NCBI RefSeq assembly: GCF_017876095.1
Contig: NZ_JAGINM010000009.1
Coordinates: 186,001-250,000, forward strand
Direction: 5' to 3'
DNA from: Azospirillum agricola
GTDB taxonomy: Bacteria > Pseudomonadota > Alphaproteobacteria > Azospirillales > Azospirillaceae
Length of the DNA stretch: 64,000 nt
This document shows, one piece after another, positions 43,440-51,811 of this stretch; positions within the stretch are counted from its first letter, which is position 1; every line of letters starts with the position of its first letter. The position numbers and the translations under genes were made by a program. A model generated the notes under the pieces. That model worked only from the letters and a program-made list of their open reading frames with translations, was not told the DNA's origin and did not search any database.

Positions 43440-43448
43440 CGCCCGATC

Positions 43449-43520
43449 TTAGTGCAGAAGGTCAAGCAGCCGCTTGACGATCTCCAGCACCAGGATCAGG
43501 AGAGTGAGGATCTTCTCCAT
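43449..43520 (-). CDS. 23-residue Leu-rich micro-protein, copy 2
   Basis: A 24-codon gene on the minus strand with GGAGGGCAAGAGG immediately before the ATG. The peptide begins MEKILTLLILVLEIVKRLL and ends DLLH; it matches copy 1 (11039-11110) at 16 of 23 positions including the L-E-I-x-K-R-L-L-D-L core, with conservative changes elsewhere. It has its own promoter candidate, a 5-prime hairpin and a 3-prime hairpin. It lies between znuB (same strand, 149 bp upstream) and ftsK (convergent). No known family recognised. Confidence 0.7.
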   Translation of the reverse strand: MEKILTLLILVLEIVKRLLDLLH

Positions 43521-43545
43521 CCTCTTGCCCTCCGTTCGTGCGGCG

Positions 43546-43577
43546 GCGGTGGCGGCCAATCCGCCACCGCGTCCGCC
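43546..43577 (-). ncRNA. Structured 5-prime hairpin of micro-gene module, copy 2
   Basis: Stem GCGGTGGCGG with CCGCCACCGC (43546-43570) around the loop ATTGG on the minus strand, with further G/C pairing outside. It ends 25 nt before the micro-gene ATG. Compared with copy 1 the paired bases have changed on both sides while pairing and loop are kept. Confidence 0.7.
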
Positions 43578-43582
43578 GCCGG

Positions 43583-43611
43583 ATTATGGCGCAGGCGCGC
43601 TACGCGGTGAA
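43583..43611 (-). promoter_or_regulatory. Promoter candidate of micro-gene copy 2
   Basis: On the minus strand TTCACC (43606-43611) and CATAAT (43583-43588) are spaced by 17 bp, giving a start near 43575, at the foot of the 5-prime hairpin, so the RNA would begin with the hairpin. Confidence 0.5.
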
Positions 43612-43669
43612 CGGGAAAGGTTGCGCTGGTATTCTTTTTCCGGTTGCTTCGACCGCACTGAAACGCTGT

Positions 43670-44455
43670 CTACTCCCGCATCGGTACGACCGACCCGATC
43701 AGGAACAGCGCCGCCGCCGCGACCACCACGCTGGGGCCGCCCGGCAGGTCCCAGTTCAGGGACGCCATAAGCCCGCCCACCACCGCCACCACGCCCAGCA
43801 CCGAGGCCAACAGGGCCATGCTCTCCGGGTTGCGGGCGAAGCGGCGGGCCGCCGCCGCCGGGATGATCAGCAGCGAGGTGATCAGCAGGATGCCGACCAC
43901 CTTCATCGCCACCGCGATCACCAGCGCGATCAGCAGCATGAAGGCCAGCCGCAGCGCGTCCACCGGCATGCCCTCGACCCGCGCCAGATCCTCGTCGACG
44001 GTGACGGCGAGCAGCCGGCGCCACAGCAGCGCCAGCCCGGCCAGCGCCACCACCCCGCCGCCGTAGATCCAGCCGAGGTCGGTCATCGTCACCGACAGGA
44101 TGTCGCCGAACAGATAGGCCATCAGGTCGATGCGCAGGGTTTCCAGGAAGGCGAGCGCCACCAGGCCCAGCGACAGCGAGCCATGCGACAGGATGCCGAG
44201 CAGCGTGTCCGCCGCCAGCGTGCGGCGCCGTTGCAGCGCCACCAGCGCCAGCGCCAGCGCCACGCACACCGCCATCACCCCGATCATCGGGTTGACCCCG
44301 AGCAGGAAGCCGAGCGTCACCCCGAGCAGGGCCGAGTGGGACAGCGTGTCGCCGAAATAGGCCATGCGCCGCCACACCACGAAGGAACCCAGCGGCCCGG
44401 CCAGCGCCGCGATGCCGCAGCCGGCGGCAAGCGCGCGGAGCACGAAGTCATCCAT
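43670..44455 (-). CDS. znuB: ZnuB, zinc ABC transporter permease
   Basis: Integral membrane protein of 261 residues with about eight helices, of the ABC-3 metal permease family: LAGPLGSFVVWRRMAYFGDT, LSHSALLGVTLGFLLGVNP, YLFGDILSV and KVVGILLITSLLIIPAAAAR. It forms the channel for Zn taken from ZnuA. It overlaps znuC by 8 bp, consistent with coupled translation. Confidence 0.93.
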   Translation of the reverse strand: MDDFVLRALAAGCGIAALAGPLGSFVVWRRMAYFGDTLSHSALLGVTLGFLLGVNPMIGVMAVCVALALALVALQRRRTLAADTLLGILSHGSLSLGLVALAFLETLRIDLMAYLFGDILSVTMTDLGWIYGGGVVALAGLALLWRRLLAVTVDEDLARVEGMPVDALRLAFMLLIALVIAVAMKVVGILLITSLLIIPAAAARRFARNPESMALLASVLGVVAVVGGLMASLNWDLPGGPSVVVAAAALFLIGSVVPMRE

Positions 44456-45230
44456 GGCAGCAGTCCCCGTCGTGCCCGTCGACGACCCGGCGGGCCTCGT
44501 CGTGGCTGTGGTCGTGGTGGTGGAGGTAGACCGCCAGCTCCGCCGCGTGGCGGCCGAACAGGGCGTGGTATTCGGGGTGGCGGCTGACGTCCTCGGGCCG
44601 GCCGTGGCAGCAGACATGGCCGTTGAGGCAGACCACCCGGTCGGTGCGCGCCATCACCGTGTGCAGGTCGTGGCTGACCAGCAGGATGCCGCAGCCGCGG
44701 TGGCGCCGCACATGCTCGATGCGGGCGAACAGCTCGGCCTGGCCGTGGACGTCGACCGCCTGGTCGGGCTCGTCGAGCACCAGCAGCTCCGGGTCGGACA
44801 GCAGGGCGCGGGCCAGCAGCACCCGCTGCATCTCGCCGCCGGAGATCGTCTGCACGGCTGCGTCGGCGAGCCGCGCGACGCCGGCCTCCTCCAACGCAGC
44901 CTCGATCCGCGCGGCCGGCACCGGGCGCCACAGCGCCAGGAAACGCCGCACCGTCAGCGGCAGGGTGGCGTCCACCGTGAGGCGCTGCGGCATGTAGCCG
45001 ACGCGCAAGGCCTCGCGCCGCCGGACCCGCCCCCCGGTGGGCCGGACCAGCCCCAGCACGGCGCGCACCAGCGTGGTCTTCCCGGCGCCGTTGGGGCCGA
45101 TCAGCGTCACCACCTCGCCCGGATGCACGGCGACGTCGACATGGTTCAGCACGGTGCGGCCGCCGAAGCGGACCGACAGGTCCTCCGTCCAAACGAGCGG
45201 GGCGGGAGAGGAGGGCGAGGTGATTGACAT
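44448..45230 (-). CDS. znuC: ZnuC, zinc ABC transporter ATPase
   Basis: ATPase of 260 residues: Walker A LIGPNGAGKTTLVRAVLG, signature ISGGEMQRVLLARALL, Walker B LLVLDEPDQAVD and the H-loop LLVSHDLHTV. The C-terminus is His/Asp-rich (LHHHDHSHDEA and GHDGDCCHG), which may bind zinc. The ATG at 45230 touches a Zur-type palindrome and has no ribosome binding site; a TATAAC 5 bp upstream of the ATG would place transcription start at the ATG itself, suggesting a leaderless mRNA (inference). Confidence 0.95.
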   Translation of the reverse strand: MSITSPSSPAPLVWTEDLSVRFGGRTVLNHVDVAVHPGEVVTLIGPNGAGKTTLVRAVLGLVRPTGGRVRRREALRVGYMPQRLTVDATLPLTVRRFLALWRPVPAARIEAALEEAGVARLADAAVQTISGGEMQRVLLARALLSDPELLVLDEPDQAVDVHGQAELFARIEHVRRHRGCGILLVSHDLHTVMARTDRVVCLNGHVCCHGRPEDVSRHPEYHALFGRHAAELAVYLHHHDHSHDEARRVVDGHDGDCCHG

Positions 45231-45248
45231 GTTACGTTATAACGTGAC
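45231..45248. promoter_or_regulatory. Zur box between znuCB and znuA
   Basis: GTTACGTTATAACGTGAC is an almost perfect palindrome (one mismatched pair) closely matching the alphaproteobacterial Zur consensus built on TTATAA. It lies between the divergent znuC and znuA genes, so zinc-loaded Zur would repress both. Confidence 0.85.
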
Positions 45249-45329
45249 AAATGGACGCGAGGTTTCCCCTATGCGCCCAAACCGCCGGCCTGTCCAGTCC
45301 GACAGAGGCGGGAGAAAAGGATTGCACCC

Positions 45330-46343
45330 ATGCGCCGTTTCGCGCTGCCCATCGCCATGACCGCTTTTCCTGTTCTGGCCCTCCTGGCCGCCGCGTCGCC
45401 CGTCCTGGCGGAGACGCCGAAGGTCGTCGTCTCGATCAAGCCGATCCATTCGCTGGTGGCGTCGGTGATGCAGGGGGTGGGCGAGCCGGCCCTGCTGGTG
45501 CGCGGCGGCGCGTCTCCCCACACCTACACGCTGAAGCCGTCCGACGCGAAGGCCCTGTCCGCCGCCGATCTGGTCGTCTGGGTCGGGCCGGAGATGGAGG
45601 GGTTCCTGGAAAAGCCGCTGACGTCGAACGCCCCCAAGGCCAAGGTCCTGACCCTGATGACGACACCGGGCATGACGCTGCTCGACGCGCGCGAGGGCGG
45701 GGCGTGGGAGGCCCACGACCATGGCCACGATCACACCCATGGGGGCCACGGACATGGCGACAAGGCCAAGGACGCCGCCCGCAAGGACGCCCATGGGCAC
45801 GATCACGACGACGACCATGACCATGACGAGGTGAACACCCACATCTGGCTCGACCCGGCCAACGCCCGGCGGATCGTCGCGGCGACGGCGGAGGCGTTGG
45901 CGGCGAAGGACCCGGCCAACGCCGAGGCCTACCGCACCAACGCCGAACGCACCGCCCAGTCGATCGACGCGCTCGACGCCGAGCTGAAGGCGGCGCTGGC
46001 GCCGGTGGCGGCCAAGCCCTTCGTCGTCTTCCACGACGCCTACCAGTATTTCGAGGCGCGCTACGACCTGTCGGCGGTCGGCTCGATCACCGTCAACCCG
46101 GACCGCCGTCCCTCGGCCAAGCGCCTGTCGGCGATCCGCGCCAAGATCGCCGGGCTCGACGCCGCCTGCGTCTTCGCCGAGCCGCAGTTCGAGCCCGCCC
46201 TGGTCCGCACCGTGGTGGAGGGCACCAGGGCGAAGACCGGCGTGCTCGATCCCGAGGGCGCCGACCTGCCGGAAGGACCGGCGCTCTATGCGTCGCTGAT
46301 GCGCAACCTTGCGGCTGGGCTGCGCGGCTGCCTTGGGGCTTAA
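45330..46343 (+). CDS. znuA: ZnuA, periplasmic zinc-binding protein
   Basis: Protein of 337 residues with a signal peptide ending ASPVLAE and the cluster A-I solute-binding fold. Zinc ligands are in SIKPIHSLVASVM (His), the His in NTHIWLDPANA and VVFHDAYQYFE. Between the domains, about residues 125-170, is a very His/Asp-rich loop (HDHGHDHTHGGHGHGDK and DAHGHDHDDDHDHDE) that scavenges zinc. It hands zinc to ZnuBC. The ATG has AAGGA upstream. Confidence 0.95.
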   Translation: MRRFALPIAMTAFPVLALLAAASPVLAETPKVVVSIKPIHSLVASVMQGVGEPALLVRGGASPHTYTLKPSDAKALSAADLVVWVGPEMEGFLEKPLTSNAPKAKVLTLMTTPGMTLLDAREGGAWEAHDHGHDHTHGGHGHGDKAKDAARKDAHGHDHDDDHDHDEVNTHIWLDPANARRIVAATAEALAAKDPANAEAYRTNAERTAQSIDALDAELKAALAPVAAKPFVVFHDAYQYFEARYDLSAVGSITVNPDRRPSAKRLSAIRAKIAGLDAACVFAEPQFEPALVRTVVEGTRAKTGVLDPEGADLPEGPALYASLMRNLAAGLRGCLGA

Positions 46344-46415
46344 GCGTCGCCCGCCGCTGTGCTAAATCCTTGAGGGAATAGTCCTCGACGGACTTTTGAG
46401 TTCAGGGAGAGCGTC

Positions 46416-47213
46416 ATGAAGATCGGTGTCGTCGGGTGCGCGGGGCGCATGGGGCAGATGCTGGTGCGCGAGATCGCGGCGACCGCCGGCTGCACGCTGG
46501 CCGGCGGCACCGAGCGGGTCGGCGGACCGGCGCTGGGCAAGGATCTCGGCCTGCTCGCCGGGATCGAGGCGCTGGGCGTCACCGCCATCGACGACCCGGC
46601 CGAGCTGTTCGCCCTGTCCGACGCGGTGATCGACTTCACCAGCCCGGACTCGACCGTGCGGCACGCGGCGCTGGCGGCGCAGTCGGAAACCGTGCTGGTC
46701 GTCGGCACCACCGGGCTCAACCCGTCGCAGCAGGCCGCCATCGAGACCGCGGCCACCCACACCCCGGTCATCCAGTCGCCCAACATGTCGCTGGGCGTCA
46801 ATCTGCTGCTGGCGCTGGTCGAGCAGGTCGCCCGCACCCTGGGTGACGATTACGACATCGACATCCTGGAAATGCACCACAACAAGAAGGTGGACGCGCC
46901 GTCGGGCACCGCGCTCGGGCTCGGCCGGGCCGCCGCCGCCGGGCGCGGGGTGGCGCTGGAGGATGTCTGGCAGAAGGTCCGCGACGGCCACACCGGCGCC
47001 CGGCCGCGCGGCGAGATCGGTTTCGCCACCCTGCGCGGCGGCGACGTGGTCGGCGACCATGTGGTGATGTTCGCCGGCGACGGCGAGCGGATCGAGCTGA
47101 CCCACAAGGCGTCGGGCCGCCAGATCTACGCCAAGGGCGCCGTGCGCGCGGCGCTGTGGGCGCGCGACAAGACTCCGGGCCTCTACAGCATGAAGGACGT
47201 GCTGGGGATGTGA
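46416..47213 (+). CDS. dapB: DapB, dihydrodipicolinate reductase
   Basis: Protein of 265 residues. The NAD(P)H Rossmann motif is IGVVGCAGRMGQMLVREIA, the active-site signature is EMHHNKKVDAPSGTALGLG, and GEIGFATLRGGDVVGDHVVM plus ELTHKASGRQIYAKGAVRAA complete the family. It reduces the DapA product in lysine and diaminopimelate synthesis. GGGAGAG lies 6 bp before ATG 46416. It follows znuA with a 72-bp gap. Confidence 0.97.
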   Translation: MKIGVVGCAGRMGQMLVREIAATAGCTLAGGTERVGGPALGKDLGLLAGIEALGVTAIDDPAELFALSDAVIDFTSPDSTVRHAALAAQSETVLVVGTTGLNPSQQAAIETAATHTPVIQSPNMSLGVNLLLALVEQVARTLGDDYDIDILEMHHNKKVDAPSGTALGLGRAAAAGRGVALEDVWQKVRDGHTGARPRGEIGFATLRGGDVVGDHVVMFAGDGERIELTHKASGRQIYAKGAVRAALWARDKTPGLYSMKDVLGM

Positions 47214-47220
47214 TCCCCGC

Positions 47221-48780
47221 TCACCCCGGCAGCGGCACCCCGTCGCGGGCCAGCACGGCCAGGAAGGCGTCGACCACGCGCGGGTCGAAATGCCGCCCCG
47301 CCTCGGCGCGCAGCAGATCGAGCACCGCCTCGATCTCCCACGCCGCCTTGTAGGGGCGGCGGTGCAGCAGCGCGTCGAAGACGTCGGCCACCGCGACGAT
47401 GCGGCCGGCCAGCGGGATGGCGTCGCCGCTCAGGCCTTGCGGATAGCCGCTGCCGTCGAACTTCTCGTGATGGCTCTCGGCGATCTCGGCGCCCATGGTC
47501 AGGATGTTGGGGCCGCCGTCCCGGCCCCCGGCGGAACCGCCGGCCTCGCGCAGGATGGCGCCGCCGATGGCGGCGTGCTCGCGCATGTGGCGCATCTCTT
47601 CGGCGTCGAGCCGGCCGGGCTTGCGCAGGATGGCGTCGGGGATGCCGACCTTGCCGACGTCGTGCAGCACGCTGGCCAGCCCGATCATGCCGCAGAAGGA
47701 CTCGTCCAGCGTGCCGGCGAACTGGCCGCGGTCGCGCAGCTCCCGCGCGATGGCGGTCGCCCAGCGGCCCAGCCGCTTCACATGGTCGCCGGTGACCTCG
47801 TCCTTGTATTCGGCGAGCTTGCCCAGCGCGTGGACCGTGGCGACCTGCGCCTGGTTCAGCCGCTCGTAGAGGTGCAGGTTGTCGAGTCCGATCCCCGCCT
47901 TGGCGCAGAACAGCTCGGTCAGCTGGTGTTCCAGGTCGGAGAGCGGCGGGTGGCCGAGCAGGCAGAGCGCCAGCGGCTCGGCGCTGCCGTGGCTGCGCAA
48001 CGGCACGACGCTGTGGCCGGCGCCCCAGCGCGGCTGCCGGTCCGCCAAGGCGGCGGCGACGTCGTCGCCGACGGGCCGGGGCAGATTCTGGACGCTCCTG
48101 GTGGCGGCCAGGACGGCCGGCGGCGTCCCGCCTCCGCACAGCAGGATCGTGTCGGCGCAGGGCAGCAGCGCCGCCGCCCGTTCGACGGCGATCCGCAGGA
48201 AGCGGGCGAGCGAGCGCTGTTCATAGAGGCGGTCGGCCGCCTCCATCACCGCCTCCAGCCCCTGGCGGCTGCGCTCGATGGTGGCGATGTGCCGGTAGGA
48301 GCGCAGCGCCGACACCGTCGCGGTGAACAGCTTCTGGGCGGTCAGTTCGCTCTTGGCCTTGTAGTCGTTGATGTCGTACTGGGCGATGATCTGGCGTTCC
48401 GGCGCCTGCCCCGGCTGGCCGGTGCGCAGGATGATGCGGATCTGGCCGTTGCCGAGCTCCTCGCGGATGTGGCGGACCAGCGTCAGTCCGGCGTCGTCGG
48501 TCTCCATCACGACGTCGAGCAGGATCGCCGCGATGTCCGGATGCTCGGCCAGCAGCGCCCGCGCCTGGACGGCGGAATAGGCGGAGAGGAATTTCAGCGG
48601 CCGGTTCTCGAACCGCACGTCGCCCAGCACCACGCGGGTGATGGCGTGGACCTCGTGGTCGTCGTCGGCAATCAGGATCAGCCAGGGCGGGGGGCGTCGG
48701 GCGCCGCCGGTCTCCTCCGGCGTCTCGCTGGCGAACAGCAGAGCGTCGCCGTCACCTTCCGCCCCTGCCGCACCAGCCAT
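47221..48780 (-). CDS. Response regulator with DUF3369 and HD-GYP domains
   Basis: Protein of 519 residues. The N-terminal receiver has acidic D39-D41 and phospho-acceptor D89 (AAILLDVVME). A DUF3369 sensory region follows (about 175-330), then an HD-GYP domain with SVLHDVGKVGIP and the GYP-type motif HHEKFDGSGYPQGL, both complete, so c-di-GMP hydrolysis is expected. It likely lowers c-di-GMP when phosphorylated. ATG 48780 begins the protein. No kinase adjoins it. Confidence 0.93.
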   Translation of the reverse strand: MAGAAGAEGDGDALLFASETPEETGGARRPPPWLILIADDDHEVHAITRVVLGDVRFENRPLKFLSAYSAVQARALLAEHPDIAAILLDVVMETDDAGLTLVRHIREELGNGQIRIILRTGQPGQAPERQIIAQYDINDYKAKSELTAQKLFTATVSALRSYRHIATIERSRQGLEAVMEAADRLYEQRSLARFLRIAVERAAALLPCADTILLCGGGTPPAVLAATRSVQNLPRPVGDDVAAALADRQPRWGAGHSVVPLRSHGSAEPLALCLLGHPPLSDLEHQLTELFCAKAGIGLDNLHLYERLNQAQVATVHALGKLAEYKDEVTGDHVKRLGRWATAIARELRDRGQFAGTLDESFCGMIGLASVLHDVGKVGIPDAILRKPGRLDAEEMRHMREHAAIGGAILREAGGSAGGRDGGPNILTMGAEIAESHHEKFDGSGYPQGLSGDAIPLAGRIVAVADVFDALLHRRPYKAAWEIEAVLDLLRAEAGRHFDPRVVDAFLAVLARDGVPLPG

Positions 48781-48939
48781 CGCCCGCTCCCGCCGCTCAC
48801 GATCGGCCGCGCCGGCCGGTCCCTTCCGGCCCAGGCGCGCGCAACCGACCGAACGGATACAATTTTCCGCTTAACAACAGCAGTCTGTCAACGCCACCGC
48901 GCTGCGGCATGGCCGCGCCCGGAAGCCGCGCCGGGCGTG

Positions 48940-49569
48940 TCAGGCGGCGGCCTTCTTCCAGGCGGCCGTCAGCAGCCCGGCGCCGACCAGCAGCGAGCCG
49001 CCGGTGCGGTTCACCGCGCGCTGCACCGACGGCGTGCGCACCGCGCGCCGCGCCGCCGAGGCGAGCAGGGCGTAGAGCGTGGCGTTCAGCGTCGCCAGCA
49101 CCAGGAAGGTCGCCTCCATCGCCACCATCTGGCCGGCCAGCGGCCGGGCGGTGTCGAGGAACTGCGGCAGGAAGGCGACGAAGAAGACGATGCTCTTGGG
49201 ATTCAGCGCGGTGACGGCGTAGGTGTGCAGCATCATCCGCAGCGGGCTGACGTCGGGCTGCTCGTCGGCGTCGGCGCCGACGGTGACCGGAGCGCGCCAC
49301 AGCTTGACGCCGAGATAGACGAGGTAGGCGGCCCCCACCCATTTCAGCGCGGTGAACAGCGCGGCGGAGGTCGAGAGCAGCACCCCCAGCCCCAGCATCG
49401 AGGCGGTCATCGCGGTGAAGTCGCCGAGCGCCACCCCGGCGACGGTCGCCATCGCGGAGCGCCGGCCGTGGCCCAGCGCGTAGGACACGACGATCAGCAC
49501 CGTCGGTCCGGGAATCAGCAGCATGACGGTCGAGGCGGCGGCGAAGGCCAGCCAGAGTTCGAAGGACAT
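48940..49569 (-). CDS. LysE-family amino acid exporter
   Basis: Membrane protein of 209 residues with six predicted helices. The LysE/RhtB hallmarks are MLLIPGPTVLIVVSYALGHG near the start, GVALGDFTAMTASMLGLG, and LNPKSIVFFVAFLPQF in the middle. Such proteins export amino acids or their derivatives. Substrate unknown. ATG 49569 starts the first helix. It is isolated between the HD-GYP gene and the GH17 gene. Confidence 0.92.
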   Translation of the reverse strand: MSFELWLAFAAASTVMLLIPGPTVLIVVSYALGHGRRSAMATVAGVALGDFTAMTASMLGLGVLLSTSAALFTALKWVGAAYLVYLGVKLWRAPVTVGADADEQPDVSPLRMMLHTYAVTALNPKSIVFFVAFLPQFLDTARPLAGQMVAMEATFLVLATLNATLYALLASAARRAVRTPSVQRAVNRTGGSLLVGAGLLTAAWKKAAA

Positions 49570-49709
49570 GGGACGGGTTTCCCGACGGAAGAGGGTGGCA
49601 AAGGGGAAGACCCGTCCATCATCCACAGGGACGCGGGCCGCGCAACGTCCGCGTTGCCCGACCCCATCCTTACCCGCGCATCCTTACCCGCGCATCCTTC
49701 TGTGCATCC

Positions 49710-51476
49710 TTACCGGCGCGCGCTCAGAACCCCGGCGATGAAGGGGACCGCCAGCAGCGCCTGAAGGGCAGCCCAGCCCAGAGCCTCCCAGTTCGGCAGG
49801 GTCCAGTCGATCTCGTGCAGCGCCTCGCGGAAGGGGAGCTGGCCGTGGATCAGCGATTCCAGCGGCACGAAGCCCTCGGCGACGACCGTCAGGACGGCGC
49901 CCAGCAACAGGCCGGCGGCAAGCGCCGACTCGACCGGCAGGCGGCGGACGGCGCCGCACAGGCAGCGTGCGGGCGCGTCGGCGACGGGAACCGCCGGGCG
50001 GAACAGCGCGGCGATGCCGTGGGCGTCGCGCGGCCGGGCACCGGCCGGGCGGCGCGCGGCGCGCAGCGCGCCCAGCGCCGGTAGGGCGATGGCCGGGATC
50101 AGCAGGTAAGGGTTGGGGAAATCGCGGTAGCGCCCGTCGAAGACGATCAGCAGCGACCACACCAACGCCACGGCGGCCAGCGCCACCGCCGACCAGCGGC
50201 CGACCGACTCGACCGCCGACAGGGCCGGGCGCGGGTGCCAGAGCCCGCTCAGCGGCTCGCGCGCCAGCCCGCCGCTGGCGAGCGTGCGGTGGGCGGCCAG
50301 CAGCACCGCCAGCGACAGGGCCGCGGTCAGCATCAGCATGCCGGTGGCCAGCGCGTTGTCCTGCCAGTAATGTTTCCCGTGAAACGCCGCGTGGACGGCG
50401 TGGACGTAGAGGGTGGAGAGGGTCTGCGCCAGCAGGATCAGCGCCGCCCAGCCCGAGCCGGGCAGGTGCCGCCGCGTCAGCGCCAGACCGGCCAGCAGCG
50501 CCAGCGCGACGCCGCTGGAGATCGCGAACAGGCGGGGCCAGTCGCGCGTCTCCACCACCGGCCCGGCCAGCGAGAACTTCGCCACGCGGTCGGAGCCATA
50601 GAGGCCCCAGTGACCGCCGACGGTGCCTTCCAGCTTGGCCTTCCAACCCTGGTCGAAGGCCTCGATCACGTTGTAGTCGAAGCCCTCCTGCTCGGCCATG
50701 CGGACGAAGCCGTTGACGAAGGTCGCCTTGTTGACGAGGCCGGGCACGGCGGCGCCGCGCGAGCGGCCGGCGGTCGGCCAGCCGGTCTCGCCGACCAGGA
50801 TCGGCTTGCCGGGAAAGCGCTGGGCGATGGTGCGGTAGGAGGAACGGATGCGCTCGGTCGCCCCGGCGACGCCGGCCGGCACGTCCTCCCAGTAGGGCAG
50901 CAGATGGATGGTCAGGTAATCGACGTGGTCCGCGATCTGCGGGTATTTCAGCCACCATTCCCAGACGTCGGCGTAGGACACCGGCTGCTTCACCGCCGCC
51001 TTGACGCGGTCGATGTAGCCGGCGACCTGCTCGGGCGTCAGCTCGCGGCGCAGCAGCACCTCGTTGCCGACGATGACGCGGGTGATGACGTCCGGGTAGC
51101 GGTTGGCGAGGTCGATCAGCGAGGCGATCTCCGCCTCGTTCTTCGAGGTCTTCGACGACAGCCAGGCGCCCATCGTCACCTGGAGCCCGTGCCGGCGCGC
51201 CAGCTCCGGCACCACCTCCAGCCCTTCCAGCGCGGTGTAGGTGCGGATCCCCGTCACCTGCGGGGCGAGTGCCGCCAGATCTTCCTCGATCTGGGCGGCG
51301 CTGGGGAAGACCTGGGTCAGCGGACTCTGGCCGTCGCGGAAGGGCGCGAAGGACACGCTCCGCAGCTTGCCGCCAGGGGGAGGGTCGAGCGGAACCGGCC
51401 GGTTGGGCAAGGACCAGACGGCGAGGTTCGCGAGACCGGCCACGCACAGCGCGGCGAGGATGAGGATCAGGCGCAT
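49710..51476 (-). CDS. GH17-type beta-glucanase fused to a multispan membrane domain
   Basis: Protein of 588 residues. After an N-terminal membrane anchor, residues 38-310 form a glycoside hydrolase family 17 barrel: proton donor E139 in VIVGNEV and nucleophile E230 in ILVGETGWPT. The remaining C-terminal part has many hydrophobic helices (LFAISSGVALALLAGLALT, LMLTAALSLAVLLAAHR and others). Bacterial GH17 membrane proteins cut or transglycosylate beta-1,3-glucans, often alongside a GT2 synthase; none is in this window. ATG 51476 starts the anchor. Confidence 0.88.
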   Translation of the reverse strand: MRLILILAALCVAGLANLAVWSLPNRPVPLDPPPGGKLRSVSFAPFRDGQSPLTQVFPSAAQIEEDLAALAPQVTGIRTYTALEGLEVVPELARRHGLQVTMGAWLSSKTSKNEAEIASLIDLANRYPDVITRVIVGNEVLLRRELTPEQVAGYIDRVKAAVKQPVSYADVWEWWLKYPQIADHVDYLTIHLLPYWEDVPAGVAGATERIRSSYRTIAQRFPGKPILVGETGWPTAGRSRGAAVPGLVNKATFVNGFVRMAEQEGFDYNVIEAFDQGWKAKLEGTVGGHWGLYGSDRVAKFSLAGPVVETRDWPRLFAISSGVALALLAGLALTRRHLPGSGWAALILLAQTLSTLYVHAVHAAFHGKHYWQDNALATGMLMLTAALSLAVLLAAHRTLASGGLAREPLSGLWHPRPALSAVESVGRWSAVALAAVALVWSLLIVFDGRYRDFPNPYLLIPAIALPALGALRAARRPAGARPRDAHGIAALFRPAVPVADAPARCLCGAVRRLPVESALAAGLLLGAVLTVVAEGFVPLESLIHGQLPFREALHEIDWTLPNWEALGWAALQALLAVPFIAGVLSARR

Positions 51477-51553
51477 GGGCGGGATGTCTACACCAAAGGC
51501 TTGGCTGTTTGAACGGCGTTGGCGGGGAGCGGGCGTCCGGGGAGGGCGCGGTG

Positions 51554-51654
51554 GAACACGGATGAACGCGGATTTCCACGGATGAACACGGATGGCCGCC
51601 GTTTATTCAGCCTCGTCCGTGCGCGGGCGAAGCCTGCATCCGTGTTCATCCGTG
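51554..51654. repeat. Imperfect inverted repeat built on CACGGATGAACACGGAT
   Basis: The 18-bp arm CACGGATGAACACGGATG (51577-51594) recurs inverted at 51637-51654 with no mismatch; a related half-copy (ACACGGATGAACGCGGAT) sits at 51556-51573. The loop is 42 bp. It is a known kind of widely scattered intergenic repeat; the frames it opens are not genes. Together with the hairpin nearby it fills the 335-bp gap between the GH17 gene and fpr. Confidence 0.85.
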
Positions 51655-51680
51655 TCTCAAAAACCCTTTCCAACGAAGAA

Positions 51681-51710
51681 AGGCGCGTTCCCGGTGAGGG
51701 GAACGCGCCT
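51681..51710 (-). terminator. Probable terminator of fpr
   Basis: Perfect 12-bp stem AGGCGCGTTCCC / GGGAACGCGCCT around a 6-nt loop, followed on the minus strand by TTTCTTCG. It lies 101 bp past the fpr stop. Confidence 0.6.
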
Positions 51711-51811
51711 GCGAGTCACATCAAGGATTGGGTGACGTGCCGACGTCACGGATCAGCAAACAGGGCGGGGCGCCGGTTTATTCCGGCCGTGCCCGCGATG
51801 TCCGCTTTTCG

